Source: Vallitalea longa
GTDB lineage: Bacteria > Bacillota > Clostridia > Lachnospirales > Vallitaleaceae
Reading direction: 5' to 3'
DNA: 64,000 nt
NCBI RefSeq assembly: GCF_027923465.1
Contig: NZ_BRLB01000010.1
Location: 62,001-126,000, forward strand
Part shown: one piece after another, positions 1 to 9,309 of the stretch
Position numbering within the stretch: position 1 is the stretch's first letter
Layout: each line of letters opens with the position of its first letter
Translations under genes and position numbers: made by a program
Notes under the pieces: model-generated
Databases searched by the model: none
Told to the model about the DNA's origin: nothing
Seen by the model: the letters and a program-made list of their open reading frames with translations, nothing else

Positions 1-630
1 ATTAGTGTTTGCTAAAGCGTTTTTCAATATCTTCCAGTTAAATATATAAATTCCCATGGATGCTAAATTATTTTTAGGAATTTTCGGTTTTTCATCAAAT
101 TGGTTGATTTTATTGTCTTTATCAGTATTCATAATTCCAAATCTATGAGCTTCATCTATTGGAACTTCAAAAACTGCAATAGTGGCATCTGCATTTTTTT
201 TAATATGATAGTTTAACATTTTCTCATAATCCATTTTATATATATGGTCTCCAGAAAGTATAAGCACATATTCGGGAGAATAGTTATTTATAAAATCTAT
301 ATTCTGGAAAACAGCATTTGCTGTACCCGAATACCATTCTCCGGTTTTTGTTTTTACAAAAGGTGGTAGTATGCTAACTCCCCCATAATTTTTATCTAAA
401 TCCCAGGGTATACCTATTCCTATATGATTATTCAATCTTAAAGGCTGATATTGGGTTAGAACACCAACAGTATCGATTCCTGAATTAATACAATTACTTA
501 GAGTAAAATCTATAATCCTATATTTGCCACCAAATGCTATAGCAGGTTTAGCCACATGTGTTGTTAGAATCCCTAGTCTACTTCCTTGACCACCTGCTAG
601 TAACATAGCTATAATATTTTTTCTTTTCAC
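1..630 (-). CDS. glgC: Glucose-1-phosphate adenylyltransferase, N-terminal part
   Basis: Makes ADP-glucose from glucose-1-phosphate and ATP, the first committed step of bacterial glycogen synthesis, in the cytoplasm. The 210 codons visible carry the nucleotidyltransferase signature [11 protein letters not shown] near residues 9-19, the [19 protein letters not shown] block, and the substrate-binding stretch around [14 protein letters not shown] and [11 protein letters not shown], all classic for GlgC. The C-terminal beta-helix domain lies outside the window, so the gene is cut by the window edge and not broken. The start chosen is GTG at 630, with AGGAG about 8 bases upstream; an in-frame ATG at 651 lies ahead of that ribosome binding site and is less likely. 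The next gene on this strand (perhaps glgD) would be outside the window. Confidence 0.93.
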   Translation of the reverse strand, partial: MKRKNIIAMLLAGGQGSRLGILTTHVAKPAIAFGGKYRIIDFTLSNCINSGIDTVGVLTQYQPLRLNNHIGIGIPWDLDKNYGGVSILPPFVKTKTGEWYSGTANAVFQNIDFINNYSPEYVLILSGDHIYKMDYEKMLNYHIKKNADATIAVFEVPIDEAHRFGIMNTDKDNKINQFDEKPKIPKNNLASMGIYIFNWKILKNALANTN

Positions 631-768
631 TACTTCACTCCTAACAACCATTTCTAGATGATTTTTTCACTATTATATTAATACCACTTTTGCTTCAAGT
701 TTATTACTATTTTTTTTAATTCTAAATTTCACTACTATAATTGAATATAATAAAAAAATTTTCTATAC

Positions 769-805
769 TAAAAATAGAGCTGTTCTATTTACCAAACAGC
801 TCTAT
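769..805 (-). terminator. Intrinsic terminator after purR
   Basis: An 11-bp perfect inverted repeat (atagagctgtt at 774-784, aacagctctat at 795-805) is followed on the minus strand by five T residues at 769-773. It lies about 115 bases past the purR stop and upstream of glgC, so it should separate the two transcription units. Confidence 0.8.
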
Positions 806-921
806 CTTATATTTAAACAATGTAATATTTATATTCTATTAAACAGTACCTTTATATAGCTTTTTTACACATATATATGAACCAAACACGATTATATTGT
901 AGCTATGCTCTAATATGATAT

Positions 922-1782
922 TTAATTATTATCACTATCCATATTATCTTTATGGTTAAAAATCAATTTATTATCTTTTCTATATATGTTGATCTTTTCT
1001 TCTTTTTCGTCAATACCATCAAATTCCAATAAAGAATAATAATCATTAATCAATTTTTCTTGTGGTTCTTTTGTTGACATTACTACAGCATTTCCAACCA
1101 CTTCTGCCTCAAATTCTTTCATCAAGTCTGTGATTCCTTTGGCTGTACCTCCTGCTTTCATGAAATCATCGATGAAAAGTACCTTAGCACCTTTTGGTAC
1201 TGAACGTTTAGCTAAAGCCATAGTGTTAATCCTTCTTGATGAACCGGTTATATAGTTCATTTGAATAGTAGTACCTTCAGTAAGCCTAGCTGATTTTCTT
1301 ACTACTATCATAGGTATATTCAATATATTCGCAGTCATAATCGCTAATGGAATGCCTTTGGTTTCTATAGTCACAACAAAATCTATTTTCATATCCAAAT
1401 ATGGTGCTGCCAACGACTTAGCAATCTTCTGTAATATATTTGGATCATAGAAAATATCGTTCATATAAACATATCCACCAGGAATTATTCTTTTTTTATC
1501 ATTTATTAATGTACATAACTCATCACATATATCTTCAATCTGTTCATCTGACAATCTAGGATTATAGTAAATCCCTCCCGCGGCTCCAGGTATGGATTTT
1601 ATTTCCCCTAATTTGAAATTATCAAAAACTTCTTCTATTACATCAATATCTTCGCTTAATGTTGATTTAGCATAACTTAATATATCTACAAAATTATTTA
1701 ATGTGAAAATTTTATTTGGATTCTCTACTAACATCTTAGTAATCACTGCTATCCGATCTGTTCTATTTATTTTTTTACCCAC
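922..1782 (-). CDS. purR: Purine operon regulator PurR
   Basis: PRPP-responsive DNA-binding regulator of purine biosynthesis and transport genes. At 286 residues it has the usual length of the Bacillus/Clostridium family. Residues 1-75 form the winged-helix domain (INRTDRIAVITKMLVENP onwards). The rest is a phosphoribosyltransferase-like domain with the PRPP-binding motif VLFIDDFMKAGGT near residues 200-213. In B. subtilis PurR represses the pur genes and PRPP relieves repression; the same is inferred here. No PurBox (CGAAC-type) was seen in its own upstream region. It is a single-gene unit, divergent from murC. Start ATG at 1782 has a clear GGAG-type site upstream. Confidence 0.95.
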   Translation of the reverse strand: MGKKINRTDRIAVITKMLVENPNKIFTLNNFVDILSYAKSTLSEDIDVIEEVFDNFKLGEIKSIPGAAGGIYYNPRLSDEQIEDICDELCTLINDKKRIIPGGYVYMNDIFYDPNILQKIAKSLAAPYLDMKIDFVVTIETKGIPLAIMTANILNIPMIVVRKSARLTEGTTIQMNYITGSSRRINTMALAKRSVPKGAKVLFIDDFMKAGGTAKGITDLMKEFEAEVVGNAVVMSTKEPQEKLINDYYSLLEFDGIDEKEEKINIYRKDNKLIFNHKDNMDSDNN

Positions 1783-2354
1783 AAAAAATTCTCCTTATCT
1801 ATTAATATTCTAAAATTATGAACTCATATTTAAATAATAAATCTTTTTTAGGTAATTAGAAATAGTTATGTAAACCTAATTGTAGTTTATTATATTTTAT
1901 ATCTTATAGTATACCACAAAAATCAAAGAATCTGATGATTTTAATATTTTTTTATATTTCCCTTTTAAAACCTATCTTATATAGTTATAATAAGAATTGG
2001 GTGAGTAACGATTAATTTAATATTATGTAGAAATTTACTTGAATATATATTAGATTTTAGTATAAGTATTATAATATTCTTACCTATAAAAATAAATAGG
2101 AGTATTAAATTATTTTAGTGCCAATTTTTTTATCTATATTATATACTATATATTAAATAAGAGTTTTTTATAAATGATTGTACCACCCTAAAAATCAATT
2201 GAACAACCATATAGGATACTATAGAAATTGAATAAGTAAATATATAAATAACTCAACTTTCTTACCTTTTAATTATCTTACCTGATAGAATATTGAAGTG
2301 GATAGTTGAATAACTAATGTTTTCATATTATATAAATAAGGAGTGTTTAGTATA
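1783..2354. other. Divergent purR/murC intergenic region
   Basis: 572 very AT-rich bases between two divergent genes. Promoters for both must lie here, but no convincing -35/-10 pair, riboswitch, PurBox or small gene with a ribosome binding site was found. Confidence 0.5.
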
Positions 2355-3734
2355 ATGTATACGATTGACTTTGATAAACCATTGAACGTTCATTTTATTG
2401 GAATAGGCGGCATCAGCATGAGCGGATTAGCAGAAATTTTGCACCAAAAAGGTTTTACTGTAACTGGGTCTGATCAAAAAGGTACTCAAATAACTAAAAA
2501 ATTAGAAAGCCTAGATATAAATGTATTTATAGGACACAGAGCTTGTAATATCTCAGATGATACGGGGTTAGTAATTTATACTGCTGCTGTGAAAGAAGAT
2601 AACATAGAGTATATAACTGCAAAAGTGAAAAATATTCCTATGCTTGGTAGAGCTGAACTACTTGGACAGATTATGAAAAACTACAAATATCCTATTGGTG
2701 TTTCTGGTACTCACGGAAAAACAACTACAACATCAATGATTTCCCATATATTATTGGTCGGAGAAAAAGATCCTACAATTTCAATAGGAGGAATATTAAA
2801 CGCAATACATGGAAATATACGGGTTGGTCATTCTGATTATTTCGTTGCAGAATCATGTGAATACTGTGATAGCTTTTTGCATTTCAATCCTTTTGTATCC
2901 ATAATTCTTAATATAGAAGAAGACCATCTTGATTATTTCAAGGACATCAACCAAATAAGACGTTCTTTCAAAGCCTTTGCCAATAAATTACCAAATGATG
3001 GATATCTGGTTATCAACACTGAAATAGATAATTATGAAGAGATAATTTCTGGATTGGATTGTAATATAATCACTTATGGTAACGATGAACGTGCTAATTT
3101 TTATGCTGATAATATTACTTATAATGAATTGGGTTATCCAACATATGATCTAATATATAATGGTAAAAAAATTGAGGAAATAAGTCTACAGGTAAACGGT
3201 ATTCATAATGTATACAATTCTTTGGCTGCCATTGCTGCAACTTATTGTTTAGATATGGATATCCAAAATGCCAAAAAAGGTATTATGAATTTCACTGGAA
3301 CCAATAGACGATTTGAATATAAAGGTAATATCAGAGGTGTAAACGTTATTGATGATTATGCACATCATCCTACTGCAATTTCTGCTACACTATCAGCAGC
3401 AACCAAATATCCTCATGATAAATTGTGGGTTGTCTTTCAACCTCATACTTATTCAAGAACAAAAGCTTTTCTTAAAAGCTTTGCGGATTCGCTAAGTTCA
3501 GCAGATAATATTATATTGACTGACATTTATGCTGCTAGAGAAAAAAATACTGGCGATATTCACTCTAAGGATTTATTATCTGAACTTACCAAACTTGGAA
3601 AACAAGCTTTTTATTTCTCTTCTTTTGATGAAATAGAAAACTTTTTACTCCAAAATTGTCATCCAAATGACCTGTTGATAACTATGGGAGCAGGAGACGT
3701 GAAAATTATTGGGGAAGAACTAATTAAGGGATAG
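2355..3734 (+). CDS. murC: UDP-N-acetylmuramate--L-alanine ligase
   Basis: Adds L-alanine to UDP-MurNAc in the cytoplasm, using ATP; first amino-acid step of peptidoglycan precursor synthesis. Length (459 residues) is normal. The UDP-binding N-terminal domain shows GIGGISMSG at about residue 15, the Mur-ligase P-loop GTHGKTTTTS is at about 118-127, and the C-terminal domain has DDYAHHPT near 333. The start used is ATG at 2355, preceded by AAGGAG at 2338-2343. A GTG at 2343 in the same frame overlaps that site and is rejected. It stands alone here, followed by the DnaA-box region instead of other mur genes. Confidence 0.95.
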   Translation: MYTIDFDKPLNVHFIGIGGISMSGLAEILHQKGFTVTGSDQKGTQITKKLESLDINVFIGHRACNISDDTGLVIYTAAVKEDNIEYITAKVKNIPMLGRAELLGQIMKNYKYPIGVSGTHGKTTTTSMISHILLVGEKDPTISIGGILNAIHGNIRVGHSDYFVAESCEYCDSFLHFNPFVSIILNIEEDHLDYFKDINQIRRSFKAFANKLPNDGYLVINTEIDNYEEIISGLDCNIITYGNDERANFYADNITYNELGYPTYDLIYNGKKIEEISLQVNGIHNVYNSLAAIAATYCLDMDIQNAKKGIMNFTGTNRRFEYKGNIRGVNVIDDYAHHPTAISATLSAATKYPHDKLWVVFQPHTYSRTKAFLKSFADSLSSADNIILTDIYAAREKNTGDIHSKDLLSELTKLGKQAFYFSSFDEIENFLLQNCHPNDLLITMGAGDVKIIGEELIKG

Positions 3735-3927
3735 TTATCCACATTATCCACAATGTTGTCAACAGGCACATTGTGGTTATATAATGTCCAATCAGTTAAC
3801 ATAACATTCATTAATAATTTTAAAAATATATTTTCAATAGTTGATTTTTAGATGTTATTAAGGTCTATAAACATATGTTAATAAGTTATGTAAAACTTTA
3901 TCCACATTATCCACAAAGTTATCAACA
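3735..3927. promoter_or_regulatory. DnaA-box cluster
   Basis: Four perfect TTATCCACA boxes occur as two head-to-tail pairs with no spacer: 3735-3743 with 3744-3752, and 3898-3906 with 3907-3915. A fifth near-box, TTATCAACA, is at 3919-3927. All point the same way, toward the replication genes at 4164 and 5265. The second box is also part of a 9-bp inverted repeat (3748-3756 with 3768-3776) that might terminate murC. TTATCCACA is the established consensus for the initiator DnaA. The spacing between pairs is 163 bases. No dnaA gene is in the window, so this is more likely a DnaA-responsive control region or titration site than the chromosome origin. Confidence 0.85.
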
Positions 3928-4065
3928 AGCAAATGTTAATGTTTTGTAAAACAATATACTCTAAATGTTAAAAAAACTATTGAAATCCTTATTTTATCAA
4001 TAAATTTTCTGACATTTTGTTGATTTTTCTGTTAATATTATTTACCACACAAAACTTGCTTTTTA

Positions 4066-4074
4066 TGTTATACT
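4066..4074 (+). promoter_or_regulatory. Extended -10 promoter for the dnaD-dnaI unit
   Basis: TG at 4066-4067, one spacer base, then TATACT at 4069-4074: an extended -10 element about 140 bases downstream of the last DnaA box and 90 bases upstream of the first gene. No good -35 is at the usual distance. Inferred by eye. Confidence 0.45.
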
Positions 4075-4163
4075 AATAGCACTTTATATGATTCATAAAA
4101 CAAATGCTATATAAAACAAAGTTTTAGTTTACATAAAATGTTATTGGAAGGAAGATTTTATTT

Positions 4164-5243
4164 ATGAGTATGATTACTATTTATCCCCCAAATATTAATC
4201 AATACACTATGATACCTAATATATTTATTGATGATTATTTATCAGAATCTAATGGAGATTTTGTAAGAGTTTATCTATTAATCAATAGATATGCTTCAAA
4301 AAATATGGATTCGATTTCAATGGTAGATATTGCTGATTGTCTACATCTTACAGAAACAGATGTATTGCGAGCTATTAAGTATTGGGAATCCAACAATGTT
4401 ATGATAGTAAAATATGATGATAGCAAAAATATTACATCCATAAAATTAAATGATCCAAGTAATATAAGTGCTGAGATTAATAATACAGATACAGAGGTAC
4501 CTAATGAAACTGTTGCCACCAAGCAAATAGAAGCACGAATAAATGTTTCAACAAAACCTCAATATAAAATGGAAGAGATTTCTACTTTTATGAGTAGACA
4601 AAACTACAAACAACTGATTTACATAACTCAAAAATATCTAGGCAAAATGTTGACTCAACAAGATATCAATACACTGATTGGTTTTAATGACTGGTTAGGA
4701 CTTCCTTTTGAAGTTATTGAACTACTTATTGAATATTGTGTTTCCAATAATCATAGAAACATGAACTACATAGAAAAAGTTGCTGTCAATTGGGCTGATG
4801 AAGGCATTAATACAGTTGCAAAAGCAGAAAATAGAATTGAGACATTTAATAATAATTATTTTAAAGTAATGAAATCACTTGGTATTGGTGACAGGAACCC
4901 TACACCTAAACAGATATCTTATATGAAAAAATGGATTGATGAATATGATCTATCTATGGAAATTATTGTAGAAGCTTGTAATAGAACAATGGAAACCATC
5001 CATCAGCCACAGTTCAGCTATATTGATGCTATCCTTAAGAATTGGCATAAGAACAATGTAAAAACCATTAAGAACATTGATGAACTTGATAAACAGCATC
5101 AATTGAATTCTAAGACTAAAAAGAAAGAAGATACTAAAAATCAATCTAAATTTATTAATTATGACCAACGCACATATAATTTTGATGAATTAGAGAAAAA
5201 AGCTATGGAATTACTTATTAAAGAAACAGATGGAAGCTATTAA
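4164..5243 (+). CDS. dnaD: DnaD/DnaB-family replication initiation protein
   Basis: Primosomal protein of the DnaD/DnaB (Gram-positive) family, which binds origin DNA and helps recruit the helicase loader. The N-terminal ~110 residues resemble the winged-helix domain (PNIFIDDYLSESNGDFVRVYLL). Two copies of the C-terminal DnaD-like domain follow, each ending in the family's Y-x-x-x-I-x-x-x-W type signature: YIEKVAVNW near 202 and YIDAILKNW near 287. Two C-terminal domains are the usual clostridial arrangement. ATG at 4164 is preceded by GGAAGGAAG. The helicase-loader gene begins 21 bases after its stop, so both are surely co-transcribed, downstream of the DnaA boxes. Which of B. subtilis DnaB or DnaD it replaces cannot be decided by eye. 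Confidence 0.88.
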   Translation: MSMITIYPPNINQYTMIPNIFIDDYLSESNGDFVRVYLLINRYASKNMDSISMVDIADCLHLTETDVLRAIKYWESNNVMIVKYDDSKNITSIKLNDPSNISAEINNTDTEVPNETVATKQIEARINVSTKPQYKMEEISTFMSRQNYKQLIYITQKYLGKMLTQQDINTLIGFNDWLGLPFEVIELLIEYCVSNNHRNMNYIEKVAVNWADEGINTVAKAENRIETFNNNYFKVMKSLGIGDRNPTPKQISYMKKWIDEYDLSMEIIVEACNRTMETIHQPQFSYIDAILKNWHKNNVKTIKNIDELDKQHQLNSKTKKKEDTKNQSKFINYDQRTYNFDELEKKAMELLIKETDGSY

Positions 5244-5264
5244 AAGAAAGGAAGAGCTGATATT

Positions 5265-6254
5265 ATGGATCTAAAACGTTCTCAATATAAGTTGATCATG
5301 CAGAATTATGAGAAGAAACAACTTAATATTAAGCATGAAATTAATAAAAAGAAAACGGAAATATACAAAAGAATACCTCTTATAAAAGTTTTAGATGATG
5401 AAATAGCTTCTAATAGCGTTAATACAACCTATTATATTATTGAACATCCAGATGAAGCTAAAGAAAAACTTGAACAACTTCAAGAGAGTAATTTCATGTT
5501 ATCAGGTAAGAAAATTCGTTTATTGCTTGATAATGGTTACCCTGAAGATTATCTACAGCCAAAATACGACTGTAATTTGTGCAAAGATACAGGATATATA
5601 GGCAACGAAAAGTGTATCTGCCTAAAACAAGCAATGATTGATGCTGCATATGAACAATCAAATATTAAGAATATTATTAAAGACGAAAATTTCAGTACAT
5701 TTTCATTTGATTATTATTCAAATAGTATTGATTCACGTTTCAATTTATCTCCACTAGAAAACATACGTATCATATACGGTAAATGTAAGAAGTTCGTTAA
5801 TAACTTTGATACAGATTTTACTAATATAATTTTGTTTGGACAAGCTGGTCTTGGTAAAACTTTTCTATGTAATTGTATAGCCAAAGCTTTGCTTGACAGA
5901 TCTCATACAGTTATTTATTTGACCTCTTTTCAGTTGTTTAAATTATTTGAGGATTATAAGTTCAATAATGATAATGATAAAGTACCAGAAGAACAGATTG
6001 AATCTATTTTTGATTGTGATTTGTTGATAATAGATGACCTTGGAACAGAGTTCAATAACCGTTTTACCGGAGTTGAATTATTTAATTGTCTTAACACAAG
6101 ATTATTAAATAAAAAATCAACTCTAATATCTACTAATTTATCCCCTAACGATTGGTCTAAACAATATTCTGATAGAATCGTTTCAAGGATATTCGGTAAC
6201 TATGAACCCCTTAAGATATTTGGTTCGGATATAAGATTAAAGAAATATCAATAG
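5265..6254 (+). CDS. dnaI: DnaI/DnaC-like helicase loader ATPase
   Basis: AAA+ ATPase that loads the replicative helicase at origins and restart sites. Domains in order: an N-terminal helicase-binding region with a Cys cluster (CNLCKDTGY then CIC, about residues 102-119), which in DnaI binds zinc; Walker A GQAGLGKT at about 192-199; Walker B LLIIDDLG at about 253-260; and a sensor region ending in SDIRLKKYQ. Length 329 is slightly longer than B. subtilis DnaI (about 311). AAAGGAAG lies upstream of ATG 5265. It is the second gene of the DnaA-box-controlled pair and is followed by a tRNA gene. Confidence 0.9.
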   Translation: MDLKRSQYKLIMQNYEKKQLNIKHEINKKKTEIYKRIPLIKVLDDEIASNSVNTTYYIIEHPDEAKEKLEQLQESNFMLSGKKIRLLLDNGYPEDYLQPKYDCNLCKDTGYIGNEKCICLKQAMIDAAYEQSNIKNIIKDENFSTFSFDYYSNSIDSRFNLSPLENIRIIYGKCKKFVNNFDTDFTNIILFGQAGLGKTFLCNCIAKALLDRSHTVIYLTSFQLFKLFEDYKFNNDNDKVPEEQIESIFDCDLLIIDDLGTEFNNRFTGVELFNCLNTRLLNKKSTLISTNLSPNDWSKQYSDRIVSRIFGNYEPLKIFGSDIRLKKYQ

Positions 6255-6352
6255 GTTATTTAGTAACATTCTATATCAAATATAAATATTGACTATTATA
6301 TTTTTAGTGATATAATAAGTTAGGTAAAAAACTTAATAACGTTTTTATATAC

Positions 6353-6426
6353 GCACGTGTGGCTCAATTGGATAGAGCATCCGGCTTCGGACCGGAGGGT
6401 TGTGGGTTCGAGTCCTACCACGTGCG
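6353..6426 (+). tRNA. tRNA-Arg (anticodon TCG)
   Basis: A 74-base cloverleaf can be drawn by hand: acceptor GCACGTG/CACGTGC, D-stem GCTC/GAGC, anticodon stem TCCGG/CCGGA with loop CTTCGGA (anticodon TCG), five-base variable loop, and T-arm GTGGG-TTCGAGT-CCTAC. The discriminator base is G and no CCA is encoded. It would read CGA codons by standard pairing. Confidence 0.93.
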
Positions 6427-6435
6427 TTAAAAAAT

Positions 6436-6483
6436 GGGTAACGATTTTATCAGCTTTCTAGCTATCGTTACCCTTTTGTTTTT
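6436..6483 (+). terminator. Terminator after tRNA-Arg
   Basis: A 10-bp perfect stem (gggtaacgat at 6436-6445, atcgttaccc at 6464-6473) is followed by a T-rich run (ttttgttttt). It lies ten bases after the tRNA. Confidence 0.9.
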
Positions 6484-6582
6484 ATATATTTCAAGTAATT
6501 TTTAGGTTTTTAGAGGGTCATTAATGTTTTTTGACATACCTTAATATATTTTAAGTAATTGGCTTATTAATCTTAATTCTTA

Positions 6583-9309
6583 CTATAAAGCTATAGAGTT
6601 AAACTTGATATCCATATCCGATAACATCTCTTGTTCTCTTTTATGACACGATAATATTATTATCTGTCTGTTTAGTTTACTGATTGTTTCTAGAACCATC
6701 TTTAATCGGTTATCATCATATTGTACGAAGCAATCATCTAATATCAATGGTAATGACTTATCCTCTTTAATAATATTTATAAGCCCTAACCTTAATCCAA
6801 AATACATTTGGTCAATAGTTCCTTTGCTTAAGTAATCAATATTAATCAATTCATGATTCTCTGGTTCATATGTAAGAATTTCCATATTAGGATTGATTTT
6901 TATATCTGTGTATTTCTTGTTAGTGATATTACTAATTATATCAGATACTTTTTCATTAAGTTTTGGTGCAAAGTTATTCTGTATGTCTTTTGATATATCC
7001 TCTATTGCATCTCTTGCCATAGTCAGAGCCTTAATTTTCTTATCATAATCTAATTTCTTAGCTGATTTGTTGGATATCTCATCTTCAATATCTACAATAG
7101 GTCTAACATTCTTCTGTAAATTAGCTATTTTAGTCTCATAAGAAGTTATATCCTTGTTAATACGTAAAATATCGTCTATCAGATTATCTTGTTCTAGTAA
7201 TATCTCTTCTTTAGATTTATCTGTAGTCAATGTTGTTGAACTATATTTGACTAATTTTTGTTTCAAATCATCTAGGGTATTTTCGCCTAATAATCTTATC
7301 ATCATTTCTTTTTTATCATTCAAAGTACTTAAAACTCTCTGATATAGATATTTCTTTTCTTTTACTTGCTTTAATCCGATTTCCCCTTCAACTTGATACT
7401 TATCTGTTACATCTTTAATCTCTTCAATCAATTTGTTAATCTCATCATTGCAACTATTAATCTTAACTAATCTAGCTTTTTTATCTTCATTTTTAGCAAA
7501 TATATTTTTCTTGGTATCTTTAAATATTTCGTATTTTTCTTTTACCAATCTTATATTATCAATATCCAATTGTTCTGTACCTAACAATAAGTTTACATAA
7601 TGTATCAACTGTTTTTCTTTTTGTTGCTTTTCTTTTTCCAATTTTTTAAAATCACTAATCGCCTTTGAATATCTTTTTTTATTGTCTTCATGTAAAATAT
7701 TCAGATGTAGCATCTTGTCTTTTAATTTTCTAAGCTCCATTAGTTCTGCACAGTTATATTTTTTAAGTATATCATTTTGCTTTTGTATAATTTCATTTAA
7801 CCTGATTTGCTTGTCTTTTTCTTCAGATTTTATTTTATCTATCTCATTATGTAGCATATCTGTTTTTCTATTATTTTTCTTGTAAACAGATATAGAATAT
7901 AATGATAATCCTAAGAAGATTATAGATACTCCTAGTGGTACTATTTCACTTAATACGATACCACTTCCTAATAAACCTGCAAAAATCAATACTGATATTA
8001 TAGCTATCAATTTGCTTTGTTTATTCTTACTCAATGAATCTTTATAATCTTGTTCTTTTAATGTAATATCTCCTGACTTGCTATACTTTATCTCTTTCCC
8101 TTCTTCTTGAAGCTTAGTGTATAGATATTCATCTTCAATAATACTTTTATTTCCTTGGACATCATTAAGACTTGTATCCAACTCAGATATATAATCCTTT
8201 AATTCTATATACTTATCTACTATATCTTTGTAAATATTATAATCAGCAACTATACTTTCAATATTGCTTACATCCTCATCTTCTAATATCTTAACTTGAT
8301 CATATTTTGATTCTTCATCTTTTAGATATTCATCTATTTCTTTTAGTTCAGACTCTAATTCACTGTATCTTTGTTTGCAAGAATCTAGATTATTCAACTT
8401 TTTCATAGTAGAGTCAATGAGTTCTATATCTACATCTTTGAATTTCTCTATCTCTTTTATTTCAATTATTTTTTCATCTATTGATCTTTTAAGTTGTAGT
8501 CCTTCTTCATATGTCTTTTTTATTTCTTCTTCATTAAGATAATCAATCAATTCCTCATTATCTTTTTTTCTATTTTCCAATTCTTTTAATTTACTATTAA
8601 TATCATTTAATTGTTCTTGGTTTTCTAAAACCTGCTGCCATATTTTTTCAGCTTGGATTTTTTCTTTCTTTAATCCTTTTATTTCTTCCGTAAGCTTACC
8701 ATATGGAGTAGTCTTCTTTCTACCAGCTGTCCCTATTTCATCTAATTTTTTATTTAGTTTATCTACAACATTCCTTACTGATATTTCCTCATCCTTGCTT
8801 TCACCAAGGTTAATAAGGCTGTCTTTTACCTCTTTCACTAGATCTTCGGAAGTTTTACTACTTAACTGACCTATACTTATAGTATTGTTGAATGTCGATT
8901 TGTTGATACTCAGATGCCTAGAAGCCGGTTGATATAATTTTGTTGAACTATCATAGTCAAATATTTCAGTTATGTTTTCACCCGTACTGTTATCAAATAT
9001 TTCAACCTTATCGCTACGCTTCATGAAATTTCTCTCGATACGGTACTCTTTCCCACTATATTTATAGACTAAAATTCCTTTATATTTATTACTGTTGTTC
9101 CAGGGAAGAAACCTGTCATAATCTGGTGTGAACTGCTTATTTTTTCTATATGGTTTATAGAAACCGTAGAACATACCTTCAATGAATTTATGTATAGTAG
9201 ATTTTCCAGCTTCGTTAGCTCCATATATCAGATTTATACCATCGGTTAGATTAATTTCTTTATCTTGATATTTACCAAAACTTATTACATTCATTTTCTC
9301 TATATACAA
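6583..9309 (-). CDS. yhaN: YhaN-like SMC/SbcC-type ATPase with central membrane hairpin
   Basis: ABC-type ATPase partner of the neighbouring nuclease, by analogy with SbcC/Rad50. The N-terminus has an SMC-like start and Walker A GANEAGKST at about 31-39; the C-terminus has LSKGTIDQMYFGLRLGL and Walker B LPLILDDCF near 821-856. Two long coiled-coil arms lie between. At the apex, where Rad50 has a CxxC zinc hook, there is none; instead there are two hydrophobic stretches at about 434-454 and 458-475, probably a membrane hairpin. The start is TTG at 9309, directly abutting the yhaO stop, with AGAAGGTG inside yhaO. An ATG five codons later lacks a good site and would remove the conserved first strand. 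A role in DNA end processing is inferred from the family. Confidence 0.85.
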   Translation of the reverse strand: MYIEKMNVISFGKYQDKEINLTDGINLIYGANEAGKSTIHKFIEGMFYGFYKPYRKNKQFTPDYDRFLPWNNSNKYKGILVYKYSGKEYRIERNFMKRSDKVEIFDNSTGENITEIFDYDSSTKLYQPASRHLSINKSTFNNTISIGQLSSKTSEDLVKEVKDSLINLGESKDEEISVRNVVDKLNKKLDEIGTAGRKKTTPYGKLTEEIKGLKKEKIQAEKIWQQVLENQEQLNDINSKLKELENRKKDNEELIDYLNEEEIKKTYEEGLQLKRSIDEKIIEIKEIEKFKDVDIELIDSTMKKLNNLDSCKQRYSELESELKEIDEYLKDEESKYDQVKILEDEDVSNIESIVADYNIYKDIVDKYIELKDYISELDTSLNDVQGNKSIIEDEYLYTKLQEEGKEIKYSKSGDITLKEQDYKDSLSKNKQSKLIAIISVLIFAGLLGSGIVLSEIVPLGVSIIFLGLSLYSISVYKKNNRKTDMLHNEIDKIKSEEKDKQIRLNEIIQKQNDILKKYNCAELMELRKLKDKMLHLNILHEDNKKRYSKAISDFKKLEKEKQQKEKQLIHYVNLLLGTEQLDIDNIRLVKEKYEIFKDTKKNIFAKNEDKKARLVKINSCNDEINKLIEEIKDVTDKYQVEGEIGLKQVKEKKYLYQRVLSTLNDKKEMMIRLLGENTLDDLKQKLVKYSSTTLTTDKSKEEILLEQDNLIDDILRINKDITSYETKIANLQKNVRPIVDIEDEISNKSAKKLDYDKKIKALTMARDAIEDISKDIQNNFAPKLNEKVSDIISNITNKKYTDIKINPNMEILTYEPENHELINIDYLSKGTIDQMYFGLRLGLINIIKEDKSLPLILDDCFVQYDDNRLKMVLETISKLNRQIIILSCHKREQEMLSDMDIKFNSIAL

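Noticed and set aside
3735-4163. Chromosome origin
   Set aside because: Boxes are present, but there is no dnaA, dnaN or gyrase nearby; a regulatory cluster is more likely without skew data.
6353-6426. tRNA-Arg as an integration site of a mobile element
   Set aside because: No integrase, no repeated tRNA 3' end seen nearby, and flanking genes are core genes.
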